Below are positions 33,705-45,775 of a DNA stretch of 64,000 nucleotides, piece by piece (the first letter of the stretch is position 1; the number at the start of each line of letters is the position of its first letter). This DNA is from Channallabes apus (taxonomy: Eukaryota > Chordata > Actinopteri > Siluriformes > Clariidae), in assembly GCA_030522415.1 (NCBI GenBank), contig CM060130.1:21650965-21714964 (forward strand), written 5' to 3'. The position numbers were made by a program, and so were the translations under genes. The notes below the pieces were generated by a model. It made no database searches, was not told where the DNA came from, and saw only the letters and a list, made by a program, of their open reading frames with translations.

Positions 33705-35214
33705 GTGAGTATAAAGTCTTTTCTCTGATAGTGATGTGTTGATGCTGCATGAATAATATATTTCTTGTGCAGATGAAATAGATTGGACTGTGCTGTGTGT
33801 TCAGACTGCAATAGCACATAGATATATGAGCATCATGAGCATAGTGTAGTGATCACAACAGACTGTGATTCCTGGTAGAACATTCATCATGCTGTTGTCT
33901 AGTTTGTCATTAGTGCTCTACACACACACAAATCTGACCTACACACTGATGCTGAAAGTTAGAGATCAAAGGCATAGATCTAGAGCTAGAGGAGAAAGAA
34001 ACTTTCATACACAAGAGCTTATGATGAAACAGATGAATAAAGATCAGGGGTCTGTTCTTCATACGTCGCTTGACACATCCGAGATCAATCAAATCAATCA
34101 AATTTATTTATAAAGCACATTTAAAACAACTTCCGCTGACCAAAGTGCTGTACAAGTATAAAACAATAAATCAGCAGGTACTATACCGCGTATCTACTTA
34201 ATATTTATCGCTCTCTATTACAAACCATAAAACAGAAATCCATAAGATAAAATAAAAATAAAAATAATCATAATCGTAATAAATTAAATAAAACTAGCTT
34301 AATAAATCATAAGGAAAATGCACATGAAAACAGATGTGTTTTAAGCATGGTTTTAAAATGATTAAGATTTTGGGTGGCTCTCAACTGCAAAGGGAGGCTG
34401 TTCCACAGGCTGGGGGCTACCGCCGAAAAGGCTCTGCCACCTCTGGTTTTAAGCTTTGTTCTGGGGATGTGCAGTAAATGATGATCAGAGGATCGCAAAT
34501 CTCTGGAAGGGGAGTACGGGACAAGAAGCTCCGACAGATAGGCAGGTGCCAAATTATTTAAGCTTTTAAAAACAAGAAGTAATATTTTAAACTGGATCCT
34601 GAAATGTACAGGAAGCCAGTGAAGGGAAGCCAGTATGGGTGTAATATGATCACGTTTTCTCTTCCCAGTCAAAAGGCGAGCTGCTGCATTTTGAACGGCT
34701 TGTAGCCGTTGAAGTTGTGACTGACTGAGACCTATATATAGCGAGTTACAGTAGTCAAGGCGTGACGTGATGAAAGCATGAATTACTGTCTCAAACTGTT
34801 CAGGGGGGATATAGTGCTTAACTTTACTAAGAAGTCGAAGTTGGAAAAAGCTGGACCTTACAACTGAGCTTATCTGTTCATTCAGCTTAAAGGCAGAGTC
34901 AAAAATTACCCCAAGATTTCTGGCAGACTGATGAGAAAAAGATTCCAGTGATCCAATGACACCGTCATACCCACTGAGGAGATTAGACTTTCCAAAAACA
35001 ATAATTTCTGTTTTATTTTTGTTCAGAGTGAGAAAGTTACTCTCCATCCATGTTTGAACATCTCTGAGACAGTTCAACAAGGTCTGAATAGATGGATGAC
35101 TATTTGTTGGGATAGACAAATAAATTTGAATATCATCAGCAAAACAGTGGAAGGCGATTTTATGCTTCCTGAAAATGGACCCCAATAGAAGCATATACAG
35201 TGAGAAGAGAATTG

Positions 35215-35849
35215 GGTAACACTTTATAATAACTACACCCTATGAATCATTGGTTAAGCATTGGTAAATAATTCATTAATCATTTATAAAGCATTGTTCC
35301 TGCATTAATAGACATTAGTAAGCAGTTCATAAATACAGCTATACATGCTTTACTCCTACTTTATAAGTGTCTATATAATATGCTTAATTATTGTATTTTC
35401 ATACTTTATTAAGGATCAGTTAATCATTTCTAAATTAAGCATTACATTATTTACAAACCGGTTAGTTAGTAATTGTAAGTGGTTCATGAGATCATTTAGA
35501 ACGTGTTAGTAAATGATTCACAAACCATTTGAATGCACATTTATACATCTTATTATTCAGACATATATTAACAGTTAGTCAGTGTGTTAATAAATGCTTT
35601 ATTAACACACATTCCTACTGTAACTCATAATTAATTTAGGTAGTTATAGAACATTTACTAGCTGTCAGTTAATGGTTTTTGTGAGCTGATCTAAAGTGAG
35701 GACTATTTATGCCTTGTAAAGCATTTACAAATGAGATTTAATGGCACATTTATCTTCTAAACAGAAAAAGGAAAACACCACACAGAGGGAAACAGAACAT
35801 AGAAATTATTTATTTCAAGGTGCAAAAGAAATGACACCGTACAACTGTA
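35215..35849. repeat. Merlin-like element, left terminal inverted repeat
   Basis: About 635 bp, matching the inverse of 41726-42349 nearly throughout. Similarity stops after gtacaactgta at 35849. The outermost 12 bases have no partner because the right end is truncated. It contains many TTAA/TAAT-rich subrepeats such as cattaataga and cattagtaag. Confidence 0.9.
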
Positions 35850-36170
35850 CATATAAATTAATATAAAACAATTTGATATAATTTGAAAAATAAACCTCTG
35901 TAAAAATTAAACTAAAAATATACACTTTATGAATGTTTGAATGAAATAAAATTTTAAATATACTTCTGCAATGTCAGATATAAAATTGAAAAATTAACTA
36001 GATAAGCAACAAAAGTAACTAAATTAACAACAACAACAACAAAAAGTTTGTTTCATGGCTGGGTGATTGTGCAAACAGTGAGTCACAAAGAAGTGGCAAA
36101 AAAGCCGCACAAAATTTTGATAAAAGCAAAAAAAAAAAAAAAAATCTACATTTCAAACTATTACATTTCA

Positions 36171-38226
36171 CTACTTGTACTTCCTTGAAATGTCATGAAT
36201 CAATCTGCCAAATGCACCATCCGAGTGTTTCTTTGCCAGCCATTCATTCCACTCAATGACTGCAAGGTGGTCAGAAAGCAAACTCTCTGTGCGATTTCCT
36301 CTAAGCCTCCAAATCTGCTCCTTGTAGGATCTCCAGGCCCTCTCAATATGTTGGGTATGGGCACCAGTGTGGGGATCTACATACCACCTGCTGTGGTTGA
36401 CAGTGTGATGGTTGTACCCTAGTTCAGGGAGTATACGATAAGCACGCCACTCGTCACTGATAATTGATGACCCAGGCCTCACATGATGCGCAACCAAGGG
36501 CACTAGATCTCTTCGAGATCTTCTCTCCAGAAGACGTAGAATAGGCTTTCTAGATTTTTGATGTTGATGATATTTCACACCTACCATCCCAAAGACCCAC
36601 TTCTTTCTTTTCCACCCTCCAGCCATTCTTCCTTTACCATACTAATGGAGAAAAAAACACAACAAATACAGACATAAAAAAATAGATTATAATAATAATG
36701 ATAGTCGTAACCATTTCACACATTTATTTACATGGACTATTGCTATAACATACCTTTCTTTTGTGACGAAAATGGCTTTCGTCGATCACAACAAATTCCC
36801 TTCTTCCACCAATTTGCTGGCCTGTACGCCTTCTCATCCTTTCAACTGCTGTGACACAGACCTCCCTTATTTTCTTTGCCATTTTAGTAAGAGTAGCTGA
36901 ACTACTTGCAATTCTGTCATCCATCATGTCTATCTGGCGTAACCGTAGACCCTGACAAAACCTTTATGGGCAAATAGAACATGTAATGTAAATGAATGCC
37001 TTTATGTAAAATAATTGACATTGTACGCATTATACAAATGTTTCTTCTTCTTCTTATTATTATTATTATTATTATTACAAAGAGAATGGAAACAAAGCGA
37101 GTTTATGATATGCAGTGGTGGCCAAAATTATTTGAACACTAGCATTTTCACCAGCTAAAATGGTTTAAGGTCAGTTGTTTGTATTGTTTGCTGTAGTGTG
37201 TCAGTAGGAAATATCAGATTACATTTCCAAACATTTATTCTGCCATTAATTGTAATAATCCAGTGAGATTTTTGTTTGCACAAAGAGTTTGACAACAGCC
37301 ACACAGGATCTGTTCTCATTATCATCCAGTCTGTCTGGAATGACATGACAAAACAGAACAAACTAAGACAGACTAAATCCAGAAGAACTGTGGCAATGTC
37401 TCCAAGATGCTTTAAGAGCCCTACCTGCAAAGGCAAAAGTTGTTTTAAATGAATGAATGAAAAAAAATGCATAAAACTGTTAACAGTACTGCAGTATGCA
37501 GGTAGGTTTCTTGAAGCATCTTGGCGACATTGTCAAAGATCTTCTGGGTTTAGTCTGTCTCAGTTTGTTCTGTTTCTTCATGTCATTCCTGACAGACTGG
37601 AATATGATGATGATGATGGGATGAGATCTCTGAGTGGAGCACTGGCTGCTGTCAGACGAAACAAAAATGGATGGATCACTGGATTATTACAATCAATGAC
37701 AAAATTAATGTTTGGAAATGTAAACTGATATTTCCTACTGACACCATTTTTTAGCTGGTAAAAACATTATTGTTCTAATAATTTTGGCCATCACTGTACA
37801 TATTTATATTACTACCTGTACATGAACTGCATCCACTTGCTCAGGGAGATCTTTGATCCACTGAAGATTGATTTGTGCCTGACAGAAATTTGTTTTGCCT
37901 TTCCCTCATGTACTGCTTGTTGACAAATCCTATTGTAAAAAAACTTATTAATATTTACGCAATTAATAATTAATAAACTATATATATACAATTTATAATC
38001 CCAAACCCCCCTTTTCTAGGACTATATGTGTGTGTGTGTATTTCTTACCAAGCATGTTTATCTCCACTGTTTGCCCTTTTCTTCATTTTCATGTTCTGAT
38101 GGCATATTCTGCATTTAATTTTTGTTTTTAGCAGTTTTCTTCTCTGAAGCCACTTAATAAGCTTCAGAGTGTTCTTTATAGAGCTGGGTTTGTTAATAAG
38201 CTTCTTCAGCCAGGTAAATCTGCTCA

Positions 38227-38227
<1 letters not shown>
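36171..38227 (-). CDS. Merlin (IS1016/ISXO2-like) transposase, four exons
   Basis: Exons on the minus strand are 38227-38049, 37929-37816, 36961-36754 and 36641-36171. All have GT-AG borders and matching phases (2, 2, 0), giving 323 residues. Residues 1-60 are basic with a CRICHQNM zinc-ribbon half; WICQQ spans the first junction. Residues 60-155 hold SIFSGSKISLSKW and GLRLRQID, typical of the IS1016-like N-terminal region. The catalytic core has VIDESHF (D158), then KWVFGMV, ISDEWRAY (D230), VNHSRWYVDP and HTQHIERAW (E267), a DD36E triad. It should cut and paste the element through its terminal repeats. There are no stops or frameshifts. The second junction uses the acceptor before gttttgtcag, because the next AG would break the phase. 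Confidence 0.85.
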
Positions 38228-38269
<42 letters not shown>

Positions 38270-38463
38270 AATATTAACTAACTAATTAATTAAACGATTA
38301 CTTTAGAAAGTGGTGAATGTAGAGCGATAGCTAGTTTGTGATCTGATGGAGCAGAAGAAATCGCGCTCCCGCTTTCATGCGTAATCAACACGGGACAAGT
38401 TGCGCGTTCACACGTCATCAACGAGGGACAAAGGAATTGTGCAGCAGCAGTGTTTTAACTAAC
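38228..38463. promoter_or_regulatory. Divergent intergenic region of Merlin-like element
   Basis: 236 bp separate the transposase start codon from the first ATG of the CCDC106-like gene, so both promoters must lie here or overlap the first exons. It contains an ATT run (38232-38265), then a more GC-rich segment with acacgtcatcaac (CRE-like, weak). No clear TATA box was seen. Confidence 0.5.
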
Positions 38464-41400
38464 ATGGAGAACTCCGACAAAAGTCGAAAAGGCGTGCGGA
38501 CCCGGGGCAAAAATAAATGACATCGTGGAGATGGATGCATTGGAAAAGACGTGCGTGAGTGGCAATAGTGGTGAGTATGTTACTCTGTTTACTGGCACAC
38601 ATTATTGATGATGGCTAGCAAGCTAATGGCTAGATGCCGGTGTTATGCTCTAAAATGCCACCCTGCCACGGATTGCACCCCCTACATAATCTCATTCAAA
38701 TATTATCTTAGAACATGAATTCATAGGTTTATGGTTTACAAATTACAACGAAACGAATTTGATTATAAAATAAGCAATATACAAAAACATGTATAGGGGA
38801 AAATATAAATTATATATATTTTTTCATATACAGCATGTATATTTTTACATTGCTTATTTTATAATAAAAATCGGTTTGTGTAAATTTTCATCATAAACAA
38901 TAATTATTTAGTTTAATTTGTGATAAACAAAAGTGTTAGTTTTGTATTACATGGCAAATCCCTGCAAAATAAATGCGCCATAAAATAAATTATATGAGAA
39001 TTTGTATTAATGGTCTCAACGGCTGTCACGTGCCTATGGTTAATTATAATAGTAATATATAATAGTAATATATTTGATAATAATAAACCTATGAATTTAT
39101 GTTCTAATATAATATTTGAATGAGATTTTAGGGGGGGCAATCCGTGGTGGGGGGGGGGGCATTTTAGTGCTTAACACCGGGACTTGCAGGGGGACGGGGG
39201 CGATGTGTTGCACTGTACTGCATGCTCTCTCAGGCAGGCTGGTTGTCAACATATCACTTTTGTAATGAAAAATTTTACTCTCTTTATGTAATGTACAGAG
39301 TTGGCCTGGGGTGAGAGTTTGTTAGATAACAGGAAAGCAAATGGAAAGTTCTCAGTTAATTTAGTACATTACTTTCAATTTTGTACATTTACTTTCAAAT
39401 AGGTGTCTCCTTGGCCCCCACTGCACTCCTGGCAGACAAAAACAAATCCCATGAGTTGGAGGTGTATAAATTGAGAGTAGAGTGGCAAAAAGACAAAATT
39501 GATGAGCTGACCAAGGAGAGGGACTATTTAAAAGAGCAACTGGCGTCTGGTAAGTCTCACAACACATATGTATTCAAATTACAGTACTGTTGTTATTATG
39601 TGAGTTCAGATTTGTGTTCCTGCGTACCATGTGATGCAAACTGTGAGCCTTATGTATGTATCCATTTTAACAGCTCTTAATAGAGAGGACACTGGTTCCA
39701 GTCATGCAGTTCCCTTATCATCAGATTCCTCCAGTGATGGCTCAGATGAATCTTCCTCTGAAACTATGTCTGACTCGTCCTCTACATCCTCATTAGAGGT
39801 AGACAGGAAGAAGAAGAGGACGAAAAGCAAGGGGAAAGGAAAAAAGCATGCCAAGAAGTCAAAGAAAATGGAAATGAAGACACGTCAAAGAGGTTAGAAT
39901 GCTATTTAAACCCTTACCACTCACTGGTTTATGGTTTGCCACTGTTTACGCTGGGTTCAAAAGTTTGGTATCAGTTAGATTTTGAACATTTAAAGTAAGG
40001 AAAAATAAAGGGGGAAAAACATTAATATTGTGGGTTTTTTTTTTTTTTTTACAATTAAAAAAAGTGGTGTTTTAGTTTAATATACTTTAAAATATAATAA
40101 ATTCTTGTCATTAAAGCTAAATTTTTTTATCAGTCATTACTATAGTCTTATAAATTATAAATCTAATAAATAGATTTTTTTTATAAATTGTTGCTTTTTT
40201 GTTTTTGGAAACTGTGATACTTTTCCCTCAAAATTATTTGATGAATAAACAGTAAGAAAAGCATTTATTAAAAATAGAAAGGATTAAGGTCAATACATTT
40301 TCTTAAAAAAAAAATAAAAAAAAACTTTATTCAGCAAAGATGTGTTAAATGGATAAGAAATGATAGTAAAGACTTTTTTTTTTAATAAACATTGATCTTT
40401 TTAACTTTTTATTCTTCAAAGAATCCTGATCACAGATTCCAAAAAACAATATTAAGCACAACAGTTTCCAACATTGAAATAAATCAGCATATTATAATGA
40501 TTTCTGAAGGATCATGTGGCACTGAAGACTGGAGAAATGATGCTGAAAATTCAGCTTTGCATTAATAGAACAAAGGATATTTTAAAATGGAAAACTGTTA
40601 TTGTTAAATTGTAATAATATTTTTCTGCATTTTTGATCAAATTAATGCAGCCTTAATGAGCATAAGAGACTTTAAAAAATAAAATAAAATACAGTCTTAC
40701 TGATCTCAAATTTTTGAATGGCAGTGTATTTATGCTGTACAATTGTTTATCTTGGCTGGTTCCAATAAAAATAAAAATTGCATTGGGGATTTAGAGGAAT
40801 AACCTGGAAAACCATCTACATACGCTTTAACACGTTTTTTTATGTTTTGTTACATCCTTGTAAAAGACTTAAAACAAATTAGAGGGTGATTTAATAAGCT
40901 GCATTTACTGCATTAAATTATAATTTCATAAGGAACCAGTTACTTCACTCTGGAAGAACATACAGTAAACTACATAAAACAAATCCCTTTAAGAGAAGTA
41001 TTCTTTGGTTAGCTAAAGCACTGTGTTAAAAATAAATAAATAAATAAATAAATCAGATCCACATATCAAAATTTTATACCAAATAAAAAATAATACTATT
41101 ACCGCACGCCGGTATAATAAACAACTCTGTGTCATAATGGAGATTGAAACAATTTATGAGTCAGGTGTGTGAGTGTGTCAAATGGTGTATGAGAATATCA
41201 AAATCAAATACTAACACAAATTTTGTGTTCTCTGAATTACAGCTCAAACACCACAGCAGGTGGTGTCCCGTTACAAAAAAATTCTTCAGCACTTCGGCAC
41301 CAGTAAAGGAGGGACCATGTCAGCTGCTTTCAAACGGGTTGGCGTGGACCGGAACACAGTAGTAGTCAATGCTCCAATCGCAAAGCTATACATTGCTGCA

Positions 41401-41562
41401 CCTGACAAATTTAAGGATCTTCTTAAAAACCACAGCAGTCAGATTAAACTTAGTGCATTTGCCGCACAGTGTGCTGCCGCAATTAATGATGATTCAGCAA
41501 TTGAGGATAGAATTAAAGCCCTTAAGGCTTCTGGAAAGCTGTTGCCCCTCAAACGGAAGTGA
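38464..41562 (+). CDS. CCDC106-like transposon-borne protein, four exons
   Basis: Exons are 38464-38570, 39403-39549, 39674-39892 and 41243-41562, all GT-AG with phases 1-1-1. Exon 2 encodes a charged coiled-coil segment (KLRVEWQKDKIDELTKERD). Exon 3 is a Ser/Asp-rich stretch followed by a Lys-rich nuclear-localisation-like tail. Exon 4 is a helical domain with MSAAFKRVGVDRNTV and LYIAAPDKFKDLL, as in fish CCDC106-like proteins. From the first ATG the frame hits a stop near 38518 because of one extra base near the A run at 38509-38513. The ATG at 38531 is in the main frame and would give 241 residues. A DNA-binding or accessory role is inferred, not shown. CCDC106 resemblance is from memory of the family. 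Confidence 0.7.
38641..39176. mobile_element. MITE in intron 1 of the CCDC106-like gene
   Basis: The ends tgttatgctctaaaatgcc and (inverse) tgttaagcactaaaatgcc are flanked by ccgg on both sides (38637-38640, 39177-39180). The AT-rich interior folds back on itself (atttttacattgcttatttt against its inverse). Related sequence occurs in both arms of the foldback element at about 44127-44600 and 45200-45775. Confidence 0.8.
39900..41140. other. Intron 3 of the CCDC106-like gene
   Basis: A 1.35-kb AT-rich intron with poly-T and poly-A runs near 40036 and 40305 and an ataaataaata run near 41030. A block at about 40390-40720 (tttctgaaggatcatgtgac-like, cattttaaaatgg-like) looks like a common dispersed fish repeat, but its ends could not be set. 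No coding signal. Confidence 0.5.
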
Positions 41563-41725
41563 ACTCAACAGAATTATCTACAGTCTGCACTGCTGTTCAC
41601 TGTTGTTTAAAAGTTAATACTTAAGTAGTTTTTTCAAGTTTTGAAATATTTTATATTATCATTATTTTTTTAATAAAAATTTTATTTGTTGTATTTTATA
41701 ATCCAGTGTTGGTACTGGTTGTTGA

Positions 41726-42349
41726 TACAGTTGTACGGTGTCATTTCTTTTGCACCTTGAAATAAATAATTTCTATGTTCTGTTTCCCTCTGTGTGGTGT
41801 TTTCCTTTTTCTGTTTAGAAGATAAATGTGCCATTAAATCTCATTTGTAAATGCTTTACAAGGCATAAATAGTCCTCACTTTAGATCAGCTCACAAAAAC
41901 CATTAACTGACAGCTAGTAAATGTTCTATAACTACCTAAATTAATTATGAGTTACAGTAGGAATGTGTGTTAATAAAGCATTTATTAACACACTGACTAA
42001 CTGTTAATATATGTCTGAATAATAAGATGTATAAATGTGCATTCAAATGGTTTGTGAATCATTTACTAACACGTTCTAAATGATCTCATGAACCACTTAC
42101 AATTACTAACTAACCGGTTTGTAAATAATGTAATGCTTAATTTAGAAATGATTAACTGATCCTTAATAAAGTATGAAAATACAATAATTAAGCATATTAT
42201 ATAGACACTTATAAAGTAGGAGTAAAGCATGTATAGCTGTATTTATGAACTGCTTACTAATGTCTATTAATGCAGGAACAATGCTTTATAAATGATTAAT
42301 GAACTATTTACCAATGCTTAACCAATGATTCATAGGGTGTAGTTATTAT
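41726..42349. repeat. Merlin-like element, right terminal inverted repeat
   Basis: Inverse of the left repeat, about 624 bp, running from tacagttgtacggtg to gtagttattat. The terminal ggtaacacttta part is missing, and L2 sequence (ggtaccccacag) follows directly. Confidence 0.9.
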
Positions 42350-44126
42350 GGTACCCCACAGCCAAGAGAAGACACTGAAGATGAATACTTCCCTAGATGG
42401 ACTGAGAAACTCCTGTCTGACAAATATGATCGGAACCAATTAAGAACAGAACCTTTAATTCCAACGCATGTCTCGAGGCGTGATAAAAGAATGTCATGGT
42501 CTACTGTGTCAAAAGCTGCAGTCAGGTCCAATAAAACCAGAATGGCAGAATCACCAGAGTCTGCAGCTAAAAGCAAGTCGTTGAACACTCTTATGAGAGC
42601 AGTTTCAGTGCTATGTCATGCCTTAAAACCAGACTGAAATTTTTCAGAGATCCCATTAAAATCAACGTGTGCCTGTAACTGATTATAAACAACCTTTTCT
42701 AAAACTTTTGATAAAAAGGGAAGTTTAGAAATGGGCCTGAAGTTAGAAAGAACGGAGTGATCCAGATTGCTCTTTTTGATCAGCGGTTGTACTACAGCAT
42801 GTTTAAAAGCAGCTGGAACACAACCGGACATCAAAGATGAATTAGTCCACAATGTATGGTCCGATGGAATTCAATACATCCTTGCAAAGGCGTGGTGGAA
42901 TGGTGTCAAAAGGACAAAAAGATGGCCGCAGATGCTTAATTATTTCACTTAAGGTAGAGAGAGAAACTGGTTCAAACTGATGAAAAACAGCTTGGCAAGT
43001 AGAAGAAATGGAGGGGTCTAAAACAGAGGTAAATGGTACACATCTGGCATTTGCAATCTTATCTTTAAAAAAGTGAAGAAATTGTTCACAAAGTGCAGGT
43101 GAAGGTTCAATAGCAGCAGAAACAGAAGGATTAATTAAAGTATTCAGAGTATTAAAAAGAACATGCGGTTTTTGACTATTGTTTGACACAATCTCTGAGA
43201 AGTAATGTGATTTCGCTTCGCTGTTTTAACTGCTCTCTGATATTCCTGAAGGCTGTTTTTGAAGATGTGCAGTGAGACCTGAAGATTGTCCTTTTTCCAC
43301 TTCCTCTCAGCCCGCCTGCCTACACGAGCTTCTGAGAGCGCGTGTGGTCTCATTCAGCCACGGTTCAGTCACTGGTTTAGAGCGTTTAATCCTCATAGGA
43401 GCTACTGAGTCCAGAATATTAGAACATGTGGTGTTGAACAGTTCAAGCAATTCATCCGTGTTGAGATTACCACAATCTGCACTGGTAAAGTGCACAGAGT
43501 CGTTAAAAGCAAGAGAAAAACGAGTGGCAGTCAAAGAGTTAATGGTGCGCACTCGTAGAGCCGGAGCGCGAGGTTTAACGCAGGTGGATGGCTGCGTGAC
43601 AGTGAACAAAACTACAAAATGGTCCGATATACCCGTGTTGTATATCTCAATGCCAGACAGATCTAAACCATATGACAGAACAAGATCTAATATGTGCCCC
43701 TTTACATGTGTTGGGGCATTCACCGATTGAGTTAAGTTGAAAGAATCAACAAGACTGAGAAACTCCTTGACTAAAGGTTTAGATTCACAGCAGACATGGA
43801 TGTTAAAATCACCAAGAATAAGAAATCTGTCATAATTCAATGCTACATCCGTTAAAAAGTCAGTAAAATCATTAATAAAATCCTTGTTAAATTTTGAGAT
43901 GAATTGACACATCTAAGATGAGATCATCCTGCTAATTAAGATCTGGCTAAGTTGGTTCTTCGAGCACACCTGTTGTTGATGAATAGTATTACTGGATTGA
44001 GTTGTCTAGGATTATTGCACATTCGTGTGTTGGTTTAAAAGGTGATATGCATCGACAGTAGAAACACTGATCACAACCCCTTTGATTGGTTGACGAAATG
44101 ACATAAGAGCGGCTCAATTTTTTTGG

Positions 44127-44600
44127 TAACACATGTTGTGCCCTGAAATGCTACCTGCCATGGATGCCCCCCCAACACACACACAATCGCTATCAAATAT
44201 TATATTAGAACATAAATTCATAGGTTAATGTTTTGCAAATTACAAATTACATCAGACAATAAAATAAAATAAGCAATATGAAAATAAATGTGTTGTATAT
44301 GGAAAAATTTAAATATATATTTTTTCAAATACAACATATATACTTTTATATTATTTATTTTATAATAAAATTAGTTTCGTCCAATTTTACATTATAAAAA
44401 ATATTTATTTTTATTATATATACACATATTTATTTGCATATTCATGACAAACCCCTGAAAAATAAATGTGTAACAAAATAAACATTATACAAGAATTTGT
44501 ATTAATGGTCTTGATGGCTGTCTCGTGCCTAGAGTTTATTATAATAGTAATATCATATTTGATAATATATAGCCTATATAATTTTTTATTTTTATTTTTT
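44127..44600. mobile_element. MITE relic in left foldback arm
   Basis: It starts tgttgtgccctgaaatgcta and shares the atggatgccccccc, attagaacataaattcatag and attaatggtct blocks with the MITE at 38641-39176. The far end is eroded. It lies at a position mirrored by 45200-45775 in the other arm. Confidence 0.65.
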
Positions 44601-45199
44601 GCATGTATACACAAAATACTTTTCTTTTCCCACGTGAGTCAGTCCACGTCAGTCGTGCTCTTTAACCAATCAGATGTGACCTCGGCATTTCAACCAATCA
44701 TAACCCGCCAGAAGTGCAGCCTAAATCCTGTTTACATGAAATAAACCTGCTCCCAAGCAGGTTCAAGCTTACGGACATGTTGCTTTAACAACAAATGCGA
44801 GAAGCACATCGGAGAATGAAACAATCCAAGATCAGGACAAATCCACAACAATTAAATCCAGCTAACTGAGTTAGCGACGTACGAAGAACAGGGGGGTGTT
44901 CTTCATACGTCGCTAACTCAGTTAGCTGGATTTGATTGTTGTGGATTTGTCCTGATCTTGGATTGTTTCGTTCTCCGATGCTCATCTCGCACTTGTTGTC
45001 ATAGCAACATGTCCGTAAGCTTGAACCTGCTCGGTAGCAGGTTTATTTCATGTAAACAGGATTAAGGCTGCGCTCCTGCCGGGTTATGATTGGTTGAAAT
45101 GGTGAGGTCACATCTGATTGGTTAAAGAGCGCTGACGTGGACTGACTCACGTGGGGAAAGAAAAGTATCTTGCATGCATATATACGTCTTGCCATAATA

Positions 45200-45380
45200 T
45201 ATATATATATAGGTATATATAGGTAATTGATATCAAATATTATATTAGAACATAAATTCATAGGTTTTCTATTATTATAATAAACTCTAGGCACGAGACA
45301 GCCCTCAAGACCATTAATTCAAATTCTTGTATAATGTTTATTTTGTAACACATTTATTTTTCAGGGGTTCGTTATAAATA

Positions 45381-45465
<85 letters not shown>

Positions 45466-45775
45466 ATGTATAATAAAAATAATTTTTTTATAATGAAAAA
45501 TTGGACAAAACTAATTTTATTATAAAGTAAACAATATAAAAGTATACATGTTTTTAAAAAAAATATTCATATTTCAATTTTTCCATATACAACATATTTT
45601 TTCATATTTCTTATTTTATTGTCTCATGTAATTTGTAAAACATATGTGCATATTATGTTCTAATATAATATTTGATAGTGATTATGTGTGTGTGGTGGGA
45701 TGGGGGGATCCATGGCAGGGAAGCTTTTCAGCGCATAACACGTGGGGTGGGGGAGCATTTCAGCGCAGGTGTTAC
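45200..45775. mobile_element. MITE relic in right foldback arm, with AT tract
   Basis: Mirror partner of 44127-44600. It ends with gcgcataacacg and gagcatttcagcgcaggtgt. It contains a pure TA run at about 45385-45441 followed by GA repeats, which are absent from the left arm. Confidence 0.65.

Larger units (their letters stand above)
35215..42350. mobile_element. Merlin-like DNA transposon with two genes
   Basis: A 7.1-kb element bounded by long inverted repeats, inserted in an L2 reverse transcriptase gene. The left terminus reads ggtaacactttataataac. The right terminus has lost its last dozen or so bases and some target sequence, so the target duplication cannot be read. It encodes an IS1016/Merlin-type transposase on the minus strand and a divergently transcribed CCDC106-like protein on the plus strand. 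Both have four exons with consistent phases. The damaged right end suggests this copy can no longer excise by itself, although its transposase could still act elsewhere. Confidence 0.85.
34086..43895 (-). mobile_element. L2 LINE (second type), 5'-truncated, split by Merlin-like transposon
   Basis: The plus-strand left end is the LINE 3' tail (caatcaaatcaatcaaattt). The right end lies inside the endonuclease. GAGAT flanks both sides (34081-34085 and 43896-43900) as a 5-bp target duplication, and the foldback arm continues directly across it. LINE sequence occupies 34086-35215 and 42350-43895; the Merlin-like element fills the middle. Confidence 0.85.
34307..43895 (-). pseudogene. L2 reverse transcriptase, interrupted and truncated
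   Basis: Minus-strand order: endonuclease C-terminal half (43895-43307, LILGDFNIH, GISDHFVVLF), linker, RT fingers (42852-42616, NFRPISKLPF) and palm (42588-42346, LDLTAAFDTVDH). After the Merlin-like element it continues with FHCFADDIQIYL near 35140, then thumb and C-terminus to 34307 (ARNLGVIFDSAF, SRLDYCNSLY, HWLPVHFRI). A TGA near 42614 replaces a residue before HSTETAL, frames change near 43320, 43160 and 42850, and about 7 codons are lost at the Merlin-like junction. The second catalytic Asp pair is intact. Confidence 0.85.
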
